Part shown: one piece after another, positions 35,214 to 46,739 of the stretch
How positions within the stretch are numbered: position 1 is the first letter of the stretch
Layout of the letters: the number at the start of each line of letters is the position of its first letter
NCBI GenBank assembly: GCA_013397695.1
Contig: VYZI01000029.1
Span: 2,881,558 to 2,945,557 of the forward strand
Length of the DNA stretch: 64,000 bases
Origin: Centropus unirufus
Taxonomy: Eukaryota; Chordata; Aves; Cuculiformes; Centropidae
Direction: 5' to 3'
Translations under genes and position numbers: made by a program
The notes under the pieces: model-generated
Told to the model about the DNA's origin: nothing
The model's database searches: none
The model's input: the letters and a program-made list of their open reading frames with translations, nothing else

Positions 35214-35327
35214 ACAGATTGCAAAATGTTTCCAAAAACAAATGCATTGCATAGCACATGAACGCTTCCACCTTCAATATGAGTACTTAAACATGTAAAG
35301 ATTGATAGCTTTTCTTAACTGTAAGAA

Positions 35328-35359
35328 AACTGTATTTTGGCTTAACTGTATTTTGGCTA
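35328..35359 (+). repeat. 16-bp tandem duplication
   Basis: AACTGTATTTTGGCTT occurs twice in direct succession, the second copy changed only at its last base. Probably a recent slippage event. Confidence 0.85.
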
Positions 35360-36539
35360 CAGAAGATTGAGCTAATACAAGATTTTGGTGTTTAGAAAGA
35401 AAAAGTTAAGAAGCAAAAATCAGCTAAATATTGAAGTTCAGATTTTTTGTGAAGGAGAGGTTGCTATATAGTTACACTTAATTCCTCTCCTAACAATAAG
35501 TCTGTTTCTTGGGTGTGTATTTTTTATCAGGAGGAAGAGCCAGATTGGAAAGCAGTCCTTTAGGTGATAGTGAAGACAGAGGTGTGAGTGCATCATAACT
35601 GGGCAGTAAGATTTCAGAAAAATGTTGCAGAAAACCCTTGAAGATGAGGGGCACCTCGCTTTGATACCCATCTTTACAGGCTGCTGCTGAGCTTTCTGAA
35701 GCTGCAGGATATTATTTATGCAGAGCTATACTGGACAGACAGAGCTGCAATGGAGTTTTGGTTAATGCGGTAGGATGGGCAAAACATAAGTTTTTCTTCT
35801 CATGAGTAAAGTTCTTGATGGATATCAAATACCAGGCAAAACATTATAGAGAATAATGACATTCTGGCTAGTGACAACTCTGGAGATTATTTTTTAATAA
35901 ACATTAAAGACAAAATCCTGTGGATTTGAAGGAAGGTATGATTTTTGCCTTTATTTTTTTTCTCAGAAGTCTTCATAATAGCAGTGATATCTTAGAAACT
36001 GGCTCTTTCTTTACTCACACAGAGTAATGCGAACAGCACTCTCTTATGGCTATAGCATTCTAACCTGCTGTGTGTTGCGAAGGGCAACTCATCACTGACA
36101 TTAAGGAAACAAGAGTTCTCCATCAGCACTGAGAAAAAACCTGCCACTCCACAACACATCACCACCTTGTCCTTTGTACAATTACAGACACTTGCTCAGT
36201 CTAGTTTTAGCCCTTCTGTAGTGGTTTGCATTACCAATGAAGTGTGCATGTGTCTGTTAAGCTCACTACCTCCTTACGCCACTAGGAGCTAGCTAGTCAT
36301 TAATGTCCCTATCTTAAAGAGAGGAAAAAAAAACCAATGAATGCAGATCATCATATTGCATAACTCTTGGCTCTTCATCCCTTGTTTATGCCAGTAACCC
36401 ATGACACCTCTTTTTTACATACAATTACAATTTTTCTTTATTCTGGTTATTCATGATTTGGAGAATGCTGCTTTAGGCAGTCAATAGCAATTATACTTGG
36501 TGAAAAGAACATACAATACAAATTAGAGCAATATAGATT
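35360..36539. other. No gene recognised
   Basis: No exon, repeat or RNA gene was identified. Confidence 0.5.
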
Positions 36540-36730
36540 TCCCCCCCTGTTACTTTAATGTTTAGTTACCCTGTTAGATTTAAACTGAGTACATAATGTT
36601 TAATAAATTGCCTTCACTGAAACCCATTAACTGACACTTAGAAATAGCATTTTAATCCAAAGGAGTGCAGAAAAACATTACTGCAATTAATAGGTACATT
36701 GAAGCAGTGAAAAATCTGCTCTAAAACAAA
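36540..36730. promoter_or_regulatory. Candidate conserved non-coding element
   Basis: AT-rich unique sequence with TTTAATG, GTTTAATAAATTG, CATTAACTG, TTTTAATCC and GCAATTAATAG words and no repeat structure. It resembles vertebrate conserved non-coding DNA in composition. Evidence is weak without an alignment. Confidence 0.18.
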
Positions 36731-37111
36731 GTGTAACCATGGTGGCAAGCTGTTTGAATCTAATACTTAAAAGCATCTTGAAAACTGAAGGCGAGATCCT
36801 TAGCCAGCTCCAGTGAACACCATGACGTTACTCCTATTTACATTCAATGAAGGCTTGACCCTGTGCTTTAAACCCATATTTCATTGCCTTGGCAAAACTC
36901 ACTGCCTTGCTGGTGGCTGGGCACAATATGAGGAAGGACAAAGGATTTATGGAACTGTGTGCCAGCCAGCAGAGGGGCAGGAGAAACCAGGCAATGGCTT
37001 GTGCTCACAATTACTCCTGCCTTTCCCCCTCCTCTTACTCTTCCCTACTGCACCTCTTTCCAACAAAGGCAGCATCTTCTTCCTGTGGCTTGGTTCTTCC
37101 CTCTCTCTCAG
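36731..37111. other. Stop-poor, GC-richer patch; no gene recognised
   Basis: Three plus-strand frames and one minus-strand frame of 100-150 codons overlap at 36813-37411, including the longest in the window (150 codons, 36959-37411). All frames being open together points to composition rather than coding. A CTCF-like CCAGCAGAGGGG word lies near 36964. Confidence 0.45.
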
Positions 37112-37174
37112 TTTGGGTGGTACCACATGTCCTCTGCAGAGGCTGGAAACTTGAATCAAGGCTTTCTGAGGGAG
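37112..37174 (+). other. Exon-like segment, 63 nt, in the longest ORF (unconfirmed)
   Basis: A strong acceptor (GGTTCTTCCCTCTCTCTCAG) is followed by 63 nt and the donor GGGAG then GTGAGAG. The segment is exactly 21 codons and in phase 0 with the 150-codon frame. It reads FGWYHMSSAEAG in its first part. Length divisible by three and an open frame are what a symmetric cassette exon would show. I recognise no homologue. Confidence 0.25.
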
Positions 37175-37889
37175 GTGAGAGCAAGCAAGCTTCTCTGCAA
37201 GGAAACTTGTACCTGTTGCAGTTGTTTCCTCATGACAGCTTCTCTGCCTGCTCACCGAACAGTTTTTAACTTTTTAAGAGATTCGGTGGATCAAGATTCC
37301 TTTCCTTTTACGACCACCATGAACCAATATTTTTCTAGTTTCATACAGAGCACAAATATTCCTTTCACTAATAACCACACATGGCACTTTGTTTGCAGGG
37401 ACAAGGGATAAAGGTTTCCAGCAAGCATAGCGAAAGTTCATGTGTTTGACCAGTATAGTAGTTCTGTCATATGTGCAGGGCTAAATGTGCTTCTCTCCCT
37501 CATTCCCATCCTGAACGTGTCAGTGTCAACCCTTCTTCTTATGTTTTGCAATAGGACAAGCTTCTGTGCCATCACATTTACATCCTAGTGTCCTAGTCCA
37601 GCTTTGGCTAGCCTCTGCTAAGCAAAACAGGCTCTTAAACTAGAAATGGGTAAGTCGGTAGCTGTCCAATGCATTTTGCCAGTTTTACCCTGTTTATTCA
37701 AAACATATCAATTATTGGGCAGACTTCTTCAGATGTAGGGGGTTTACTCTTATCTTGTGGAAATGCTGAAATGCTAGCAGGAGCGTAGCTTTTCTTCATC
37801 AAATCTTCCTTAGCTGTTTTGCTTTCTCGTCCTCTGGTTTAGCTGAACATACACACTCCAGCATATATTATTCAAATGTATTATCCTTA
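37175..37889. other. No gene recognised
   Basis: No identifiable exon or repeat between the exon-like segment and the CR1 element. Confidence 0.5.
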
Positions 37890-38272
37890 TCATACAATCA
37901 CAGAATAGCTTGGCTTGGAAAGATCATGTAGTCCAAACTCCCTGCAGTAAGCAGAGTCATCTTAAACTAGATCAAGTTGCTCAAAGCCCCATACAAATTG
38001 ACCTTAGATATTTCCAGGTATGAGGCACCTAACAACTCTCTGGGAAAACCATTTCATTGTTTCACCACCGTCATTGTAAAATCTTCTAACTAATGTCCAG
38101 TATGTCCAGTCTTTTGGTTTAAAGTCACTACACCTTGTCCTATCACTATAGGCCCTGTAAAAAGCTTGTCCCCATCTGTCATGTAAGCCCACTTTAAATA
38201 CTGGAAGGGCATAAAAAGGTGACCCTGGAGCCTTCTCTTCTCCAGGCTGCATCATACATCTCTCTTTGGCTA
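37890..38272 (-). mobile_element. CR1 LINE, 3' end (avian type)
   Basis: The plus strand is the antisense of the avian CR1 3' region in unbroken order. It starts with the tail-derived CATACAATCACAGAATAG, followed by GCTTGGCTTGGAAAGATCAT and CTAGATCAAGTTGCTCAAAG. It goes on with TTTCCAGGTATGAGGCACC, CATTTCATTGTTTCACCACC, CACCTTGTCCTATCAC and CTTCTCTTCTCCAGGCTGC. The element lies on the minus strand with its 3' terminus near 37890 and is 5'-truncated near 38272, the usual state of CR1 copies. It holds the end of ORF2 and the 3' UTR only. Divergence from the consensus I recall is clear but moderate, so it is younger than the relics at 3.1 and 33.4 kb. A 90-codon minus-strand frame here is part of the element. 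Confidence 0.95.
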
Positions 38273-41200
38273 CCACTGAGGAAACACCTATGTTTAAGCA
38301 GCAACATAAAGAGATTTCTTTTTTTTAATAGTCTGTCATTTCCATATTGGAAGTACATGCAATGCCAGTGCCTGGCATTTGAGAAAACCTTTCTTTTAGG
38401 AGCATCTGCTAAAATAATGCCTGAATATTGCTTGCCAAGAAACGTGGATAACAATATTATATATTTTTAAATAAAAACGAAACAATAAGGTTTTTTACCA
38501 GAAATTCTAATCTGTAATGCAAACTTAGTAGTTCAGCAGAATCATGTTCTGTAGAACTCTTGGTGACATCAGTAAAGACACTATTTTTCTATGTAAATAT
38601 TCATCCATGACTTTGTTTCTCTTGAGGACTTTTTTTATTAATGTGCTGGAAGTACAAAAAAATATGAGACTGTCTCATTGCAATCAGGTGTGGGAAGAAA
38701 GATAGTACAGTATATGTCTTATTACTGAACAAAAAAGTCTTGAATCCATAACATGAAAAGGGTGGTCAGCTGTGGCATGTTCATTCCTGGGACACTTTGT
38801 GAAACCCCAAAACAATGTGGGAAGTTTGAGAGGTATTTATAAACTTAGAAATTACTGACAGTCATTTTGTTTGCACAGGTGCTTGTGCCAGTGTTTGCAC
38901 TAATGAAAAAGCCATCAAATCAGTAGGGGTTTTTTCAATAGCTGGGATGACCAACTTCATGACTTTCTCCTAGAGAATAAACCTGTGTCTGTTCGGACTG
39001 TAAAGCTCTACAGTTAGGTTGATATAATAAGATCAGTATCTCATTATAGCTGGCCACCATGATGTCAGCTGAAAGATTTTAGGTCAGCTATGCTTGGACA
39101 GTTTTTATGAACTACTTTTAAAGTGTGATGAAGACACTTATCCAGAACAATGGTTCTTATACCCCCAGGAGTCACTCCACCTCTCCTAGAAGTTTATCCT
39201 TCCTCTAAAAATCAAGTCTCATCTCCTGAGTAATTTCACATTTGTACCGTTAGCTATTTAATTTGAAGCATGGAACTTTATATAGAAACTAATTTCTGTG
39301 TGGCCTGGCAGAGATGGTTGATTGTCACAGATAATTGGTCGGTTTGGACAGTATTCAAGTTAGTGGCCTTCTGTCTCCAAGATAATCTCTCTTCGGAATA
39401 TACTGTGCACTCTTTTAAAGGTAGCTAGGAAAGACCATCATCATTAGCAATTTTGCTGAAGAGTAATACTTAATAACTGACTAACAGGACATTACTTGAA
39501 TTGCCTACCTCTGTCATTTCAGCACTGCTGAAACAAGAATTCCTTCTCAGTCTTCCAGAACACAAGAGATTTGCAATCAACTATGTGTAAATCTGCAGGC
39601 ATGTAGGCAGTCATGAATTATCTGCTTTCCAAATAAAGAAAATGTTTAATTATTGTCAGTAAGGTTCTTGTAAAAAAAAAAAAGTTTTCCTGGCTACACC
39701 TTCACTGGGAAGTACCCCTTTCAAACCTGTACTGACAGTGGATGGCACACACTCACCCAGCCTGCAGCATGCAAGACACACAGCAGCTGTGAGCAAATTG
39801 TATATTTGATGGCTTACTTTTATTTATGATCACACATCTCCCCAGAACAACTAATGTAAAACTTGGTCTCTATGCAAAAGATTGTTCAAATAATCTTTTT
39901 GTTCTGGTACTGAATGGCAGTTAATGCAGCAGGGCTCAGTATATAATTAGGATTCTTAGTCACATTTGTACACAACAACAGTAGTAACCCAATTATTCTT
40001 AAACTTACTCATTTGCAAATATCTGGCAATACCTTCTGGTCTATATGTTTTTCCAGAACTCCATGTGAAGTTGCAATATCATTCAGTGTAACAACTGCAA
40101 GGTCTTGTAGAGTAAGGGGATAAAATGTACTGTGGCAACTTCTGGTGCAACGAATGCAGTTTTATATCATTGGAACACATTTTCAGCCACTACAAACCTC
40201 CAATAAACCACCTTATATTACTACCAGCCTAGAGCCATTTAGGTAAATTGTACAGAGGTCTGCAAGAAAATTTTACTGAGGTCTCTAATTTTTATTAAAA
40301 TCAGTTGGATATTGTTATTGAAATCTGTTAGAAGAGAAGGTGAACTGGCACCAGATATGCCTGGTCATTCATATTGTTTCTGAAGCTGCAAAGTGTGAGG
40401 GTGCATGACACACAATGGCTAAGGGACCTGCAGAGTGGTTCAGGTCATATATTCCTTCAAAAATACAAAAGATCCCACACAACTTGGAGTTTGGGAATGA
40501 CTTGGCAAAATCTGCCTCCGCACTGCAAGCCATCACTGTGGCCAACAGAGAGACAGGGAAGGAAAGTCTGCCAGCCTGAAGATCCGAAATTAGTGTTTGC
40601 AATCCCTTCAAGGTTCCAACTGCCAAATTTAATAGCATTTTAGTAGATTTTTAGTAGCAAATGATCATTAATCCTCAGCTCCTAATCACTGCAGTCATTA
40701 GCATGCAGTAACTACAACTGGTTTGTTAAGTGTGGTTGTGTGTTATTTTGGAATCATTCTCATCAATTTTGGAAATAAATATTTTGCATGCCCCACGTTT
40801 GTTAGATATGTTATGGATCTAGGAGTCAACGGTCCATCACTCAATATTTTCCATATATATAGGTATTGATTTCAAAGGACAACATTGACTCCGTCTTGTG
40901 TCCTTTACTCATACTCTGCCAAAGTTACGTTAAAAACACAATCCAAAATGCTCAGTAAAACAGATTCCTGAAGTAGGTGGTTTAATCACTGCAGATTTCT
41001 ACAGACCCAAAGGCACTACCTGACATTCAGACAAATTGCAGTTAACTATTAGGCCATTCTTCAGTTTTACTGAGCTCGTTTCAAACTGAGTTAAACAAGG
41101 AGTGAATGACAACAGTGCTAACTCCCACAGCATCAGTACTACTGCTTTCCTGCTGCATTAGGAAACAACCAGCACAGCTCCTGCTGCCATCAGCGTATCC

Positions 41201-42903
41201 ACGTGAAGTTTCTGCTACACAGACAGCAGTTTTTCTCAAAAACATAGCCAAAGCTAACAAGACTAAAACCAAGTTGCCCTTAAGTGAGAAAGGTACTGGA
41301 GGGGAGTAGAACAGCTGAGAGATGGAGAGAGACCTTGAAAAGCCAGATAGCTGTACTGCTATGGGCAGGTAGAGAGCAGGTAAGGACATGCCCGAACTCC
41401 TGGGCTGTCAGCCCTGACCACAGCTGGCCACCACCAGCCCTGTGCCCTCAGGGACAGCGGGGCCCTGCCTGGCCCTCCCAGGTACTGCTGAAGGAAATGC
41501 AGTTCATTTCACTGCCTACAGCAGCTGTCTGTGATACATAGCGCCACACTGAACTCCAAGCCTGTCAGTGGTGTGGGATGGCTGGGGCGGAGATCACCTA
41601 CATCCCACTCATATCCTCATGGGGAGGGTTTTGAGGGACGGCTGTGTCCCATATTCATAAAGCCATGCAATGTGTCTCCCATAACAGCCAATGTCTCCTC
41701 TCCTACCTTCTGTTTCTTGATATGAGATGCAAAGGCTGGGGCAGAGAAGGAGGCAGCATCGTCCCGCAGGCTGTTTCTTGCTAGAAAGCCAGCTTGTACC
41801 ATCAGGAACAGAGCACAAGGACTTTCCTTTGAACACGAGGTATCTGGCCGGAGGAACTTCTTTTGCATGCTCTCCCCACCCTATTTAGGCTGGGTGCCTA
41901 CTCAAGTCTACACTTTTTTGATGCAGGAGGTTAAGAAAGTGGCCAGCCCGTGACCCTCAGTCTAGCCTTCCATCATTAGCCAACAAACAACATGGCAGGG
42001 GTGAGTCTTAAGGAGGAGGAGTAAGCAGAAGAGAGAAATAGCATTACAGCTAGACTCAAGCAGGTTTTAATGACATTGAACTTAGCCTGTGCTATTTCCA
42101 CTTGTTGCATGAGATTCTGATGTTGTAATACAGTCTCCATGTAATCCAAAATGGAATACTAATTCCAAATATCTTATTCTGATTACATCTTCAGTGTTTT
42201 GGGTGACATGGGTGAGCAAGTACTGCAGATTGCCTTGACCACCTGGGAAACCCTGAAAGGCTAACCCATTCAATTTTGCAAAAGGGGAAAAAAGTGAAAA
42301 TCCCAGAATAGTGTAATGCTTGGCCAAATAAAATAGATGAGGGATATTTTTTTCACATAGTGTATATTTTAAAGGTTTTTTTTCATTGGCCTTTGATTAT
42401 AAGGTTCTGTCTGTCAATTGCAAATCAGGAATAAAAAAGCTAGAACAGGTGAAAAAGTATGCAAAATCTATCTGATACAGTCGGATTTTTTATCTTTTTT
42501 TCTTTTAGAAAAAAAGGCATGAAAAAGACATGGTTTTGTAGAAAGACACTGCAATAAGTTGTTCATGCCTTCTTGTTGATGGGTTAGAGATTCCACTGGT
42601 AGAGGCAAAGTAGCTCTGAAGCAACTTTTAAATTGAACCAGCTCGATAGAGAGTACAGAACATGAAAATACTTCTTAATATATAAAATACAGTGTCTTCC
42701 TTGAGTCCAAACAAATAAGTTTCCCCCCAAATAAGCATCTTTGTTCCTGTGGTAGAAAAATTCATAAGGCACCACCCCAACCACACTGGAGTGTCCAAGG
42801 AAATATGTGAGAACTGGAAAAGAAGTGAGAGGCATATTCTGAAGAAGACAGGACTCTGGGCTTTACATCTGTATTATCTCTTCCCCTAAGCCAAGCATCA
42901 GTC
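38273..42903. other. No gene recognised
   Basis: A short A-run lies near 39672. The part at 41390-41500 is locally GC-rich (GCCCTG and CCACCAG words), but I could not assign it. Overlapping frames of up to about 100 codons on opposite strands (40369-40643, 41081-41868) carry no familiar motif. Confidence 0.5.
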
Positions 42904-42972
42904 AAGGAACTACAGGCCTGTCAGTCTGACCTTGATGCTGGGGAAGGTCATGGAACATGTCAACTTGAGTGC
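42904..42972 (+). mobile_element. Short CR1 reverse-transcriptase fragment
   Basis: The plus strand reads AAGGAACTACAGGCCTGTCA, then GTCTGACCTTGATGCTGGGG and AAGGTCATGGAACATGTC. It translates as NYRPVSLTLMLGKVMEHVNLSA, the NYRPVSLTS...GKVME block of CR1 ORF2. The match stops abruptly on both sides within about 70 bases, so this is a small remnant of a larger insertion cut by deletions. It lies on the opposite strand to the fragment at 14.1 kb. Confidence 0.8.
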
Positions 42973-43813
42973 TTTGTACCTTATCCTTGGCTCAAATCCT
43001 GCTTCCTCAGCAGTCCCCCCTTTTTAAAAAAACATCCCATTTATTGCTAGAGGCTACATTTGTTAGTGTTTAGTCAAGGAGCTTATGTCTTGACCATAAA
43101 CAGTGTACCAATGGGCAAGGCTCTCAAAGTGCCACATTTGTGTTCTAAAAGGCAGATGCTGGAAGGATTTCTATAGTGTCTCAAATAGATGGCACCAAGT
43201 AGAGAGTTTGATAGCTCACTAAAACTTACAATTTTCATTCACTTCCAAAATCAAAGCCACACATTGAAGCAGAACCTTTGAGGAAGCAAAGAGAATTTAA
43301 CCAGGAAAATGCTAAAATCAACCGAGATGTATAACAATTAAGATATCCTGGGGGACACAAGGGCAATCTCAGCTGGATGAGTCTGACGCTAAGCCACGAG
43401 CTGGCTGTGCAAGCAGCCGGTGTGAAGCTCCTAACTCTTTTTCATGCAACCTCCAAGAGATTTCTCACATACCCGTACTCATAATTACAGATTCTGGACT
43501 TCTTATCTTTCCAGCTACTTTCTTCTCTTTTCACTTCTTGTGATCTCTCTGACTTCCTATCCTCAAAGCAAATGTCCTTCCACTGTAGCCAAGACGATCC
43601 TTCCTTCTCCAGGTGGAGGGTGCTAATAGTTGATTTCAAGGATGCTGAGAGGAACTGACAGCAGAGGAGCTCATATGAGGAAGGAACAAGGCTGTGAAAT
43701 TGGAGATTCTCCAGCCACCACATGCTGTGGACACCAGAACATCTCCTTCTACCTTCTCTGCTACTCCAAAAATAGAGGCTAGAGGCAGAAAGCTGGCCTC
43801 CAATTAGTTTGAT
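42973..43813. other. No gene recognised
   Basis: The minus strand has a 144-codon frame at 43442-43876 ending in KDKKSRICNYEYGYVRNLL. No domain was recognised, and no strong splice sites bound it. A plus-strand frame of 60 codons overlaps. Confidence 0.5.
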
Positions 43814-43829
43814 TGCCCTCTGCTGTGAC
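43814..43829 (-). promoter_or_regulatory. Putative CTCF-binding site
   Basis: The minus strand reads GTCACAGCAGAGGGCA. This fits the CTCF core CCASYAGRGGGCR with one mismatch at the weakly constrained first position. CTCF anchors chromatin loops and insulates domains. A single motif match predicts binding only modestly. Confidence 0.25.
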
Positions 43830-46186
43830 TCAGGGACAAATATTTGCCTTTTAAGCAGCAGGAAAAAAATAAACAAAGGAAGAAAGTTCCTCTACCTGTA
43901 AAATAACTTTAGCACAAGCAGGCAAATAGAGCTGGTTGGCATTTAGAAGCTCAAAGTATCTGAAATTTCCACATTCTGGGGTTTGTTTTCATTCAAAATT
44001 CCAAATGGAAAAGAATAAGATTTTTCTTACGTAACATAAGAAGGAAAAGAAGAAAAGAAGAATGATTTCATTAAATCACAGTCAATCAATTTTATTAATC
44101 CAAAAATATTGTATCCTAATTTTGATCTTTTCAATTTCTCAGTATGGAAACATAAGAGGAATATGTAATAATAAATGTGACTTGGTCTAGTATAAATGGT
44201 ACATGGAATTAAATCAGAAAATTTCACAACCCAATAAAATTATTTGTCCCAGTAAGATCACTATCTGGTGCTGATACTTTAGATGATATTTCATTGAAAA
44301 ATAATCAGAATTGACATTTTTCACAGGAAAAAATTCTATTTTGGTGGAACAGGTTTTTCCAATTAAAATTTGAGTTATTGGGGAAAAATTGCCGATTTTT
44401 AACTCACTCAAGGGTATTCCTCTTTTGGGGTTAGAAGCTGCAGGTATGACTCAAAGCCCCCGAGAATCAATGAGCAGAGTGGGTGCTAATAACCTGGTGA
44501 CTGCACTGTTGCCAACAGTGCTCAACCCTGCTGAAAACTAGGTCGTTCTAGTGTTTAAAATCATTTACAAAACTTTGAACAGGAGAGTTGTTCTGAAAGG
44601 ATCATAGCAATATTGACCTAAAAGTCAATGAGATGCTGGGGAAATTAACATTGCACACTTGGTACACTTAGAAATGCCCTTACTTGGAAATTCAGTTTAT
44701 CTTATAGAATGGAGGCATGGAGATAGTATGAGTTAAGACCAAAGAAGGCATTCAACAAGATAATTCCAGCAGCCACTGGATTTTGTATGATGAATGGACA
44801 CTGAGGCAGCCTGGCCATGAGCCCTAGGTTTGCAATATTATTTCTGTGAGGAACAAACTTAACAACTGGAGTACTTATAATTTAAAAGAAAAAGACTGGA
44901 AGGAGCATTGATTGCTCTCAGGTTTACTTGGCAATGCTGTTATTTTTCTCCAATCTCCTTATACATTTCACCACAGATGTTTACCTAGGCAATCTGGATA
45001 CCTGTTTTTCTTTCTTCCTTTTTTTTTTGTTTTTCAACTGGGAGTCCTTCTTGGAACAAAATACTTCATACCTATTTACTGTCTTTGAGTTTATAAGTGA
45101 TCTAAGGAAATGTTAAGGATCCAGTTTACCAGCTGATCAAAAAAACCTGTAACGTAAAAATACGGTTGTAATCCATTCTCCATCAGATGAAGCCTTTGCA
45201 AGATAAAGAAAAATGCATTCACTCATTTAAAATATGTCTCAGTGATGGAGGGAAAACTGAAGATATTGAGCTTACAATGAATACCACAAATCTAATTGCT
45301 GGAGTATGAAGAAGGCTACTGCCTTTATGCAGAGGCTGCATGCATATGGGAGGATTTTTCTGTAGTACTTGTATATAGGGAGTTTGGGCCAAGATGAATC
45401 CCTCACAGTTTATTTGTAGGTCGGTTGTCAAAAATTTGCTTTTGGAGCAGCTCCTCTCACCTTCTGCTTTTGTAGCCTTCTGTCTTTCCTCTGAAGAATA
45501 ATTACTCATGTGTCAGGGCAGTCAACAGGCTGAGCCACTGCTATTTTTTTCCTGAGACTCTCTGTTCTCTCATTTTCTGACATTCTGAGCATGAATATGT
45601 GCACTAAGATAATTACACTAATCCATCTAGCAAAACATCCAACTTATATATTTGAAGCTAATTAGATAAACTTCAAAATGGGTCATTTTTCAGCCTCTCA
45701 GCCTCCCCTTGCTTATGAGCATTAGCCCTGAGGGGCCTCTTTCTCAATCAGGTAGACATTCCTGGGAATGACATCTAATGAATCCCTTTGCCTCCTGAAC
45801 TGAAAACCTCTTTTCACTGAGACTTTAGCAACCTAGGACAAATTCAGGCATGGTAGAAGTAGCAGCTCTCCCAAGGCAACAGCACTGCTTCTTTCTGCCT
45901 AAATTAGGTTTGACACAATCTACTGACAGCAGTCCAAAAGCTTTCTGTGGGCAAAAGTGTGGCAGGATCCTTTCTTCTCTGGTAAAGAAAGGCAAGGTAG
46001 AACTACAGCAAACATTTCCCCTTACTGACATTAGTGCGACATGCAGATAAGATCTTCCAAATGAATAGTAAAGAGCCTTGCCAGAAATAGGTCTACTCTT
46101 TGGATCCTGGAGCTAGATTGAATTTCAGTAGTATCATGCCCTTTTTTTCCCCTAGATTTTTAAATTGTTTCAGCCTAACAGGGTCA
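43830..46186. other. No gene recognised
   Basis: AT-rich from about 44030 to 44420. A T-run lies at about 45017-45032. Plus and minus frames of 66-96 codons near 45219-46050 show nothing familiar. Confidence 0.5.
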
Positions 46187-46301
46187 NNNNNNNNNNNNNN
46201 NNNNNNNNNNNNNNNNNNNNNNNNNNNNNNNNNNNNNNNNNNNNNNNNNNNNNNNNNNNNNNNNNNNNNNNNNNNNNNNNNNNNNNNNNNNNNNNNNNNN
46301 N
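46187..46301. other. Assembly gap (115 N)
   Basis: A run of N. The flanks are ordinary unique sequence, so unlike the first gap the missing content cannot be guessed. Frames crossing it are artefacts. Confidence 0.98.
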
Positions 46302-46651
46302 ATTAATGGGGCGCTGACCACAGTATTTTTTATTGATTTCCAACTGGAATTGCATTCCCATAAGCCTTTGCCAATCACCTGGAAAGAAACAATTCTGACC
46401 TCCGCAGAACATGCTGCTTAACTGAGACCAACAAAAGGCAGCAGTGGAAACAGAAGTCCTGAGTTGCAGCAGGTTGAAAAAAATCAAACAGCAGCTCAGT
46501 GACAAGCTTAGGATTTGGTCAAAACATTTAAATGACTCAGTCATGCTCCTCGTTTTACATCAGCAACATTATAACAGGGATGAATTCCACAGTACAGTTT
46601 CAGGCTATTAAAAAAGAAAGGAGTGCCTGAGTGTACAGCATTTTGGGAAGT
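46302..46651. other. No gene recognised
   Basis: Short stretch after the gap with no identifiable feature. Confidence 0.5.
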
Positions 46652-46739
46652 CAAAACAAAAAGGGGAAAAAAAAAGTCAAGGGTCAAAAAAAAAAAAAAA
46701 GGAAAAAAGACAAGAGTTTTGGGGGGAGAGAAAAGGTGG
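46652..46739 (+). repeat. A/G-rich low-complexity tract
   Basis: About 90 bases, almost all purine, with A-runs of 9 and about 15 and a GGGGGG run. Low complexity without a repeat body. Confidence 0.8.

Noticed and set aside
36785..36860. Words resembling an old reptile repeat (AGATCC, GTTACTCC, ATTTACA)
   Set aside because: Matches are scattered and short, with no continuous alignment by eye.
46100..46544. Open frames of 64-124 codons across the second gap
   Set aside because: They depend on N being translated as open sequence.
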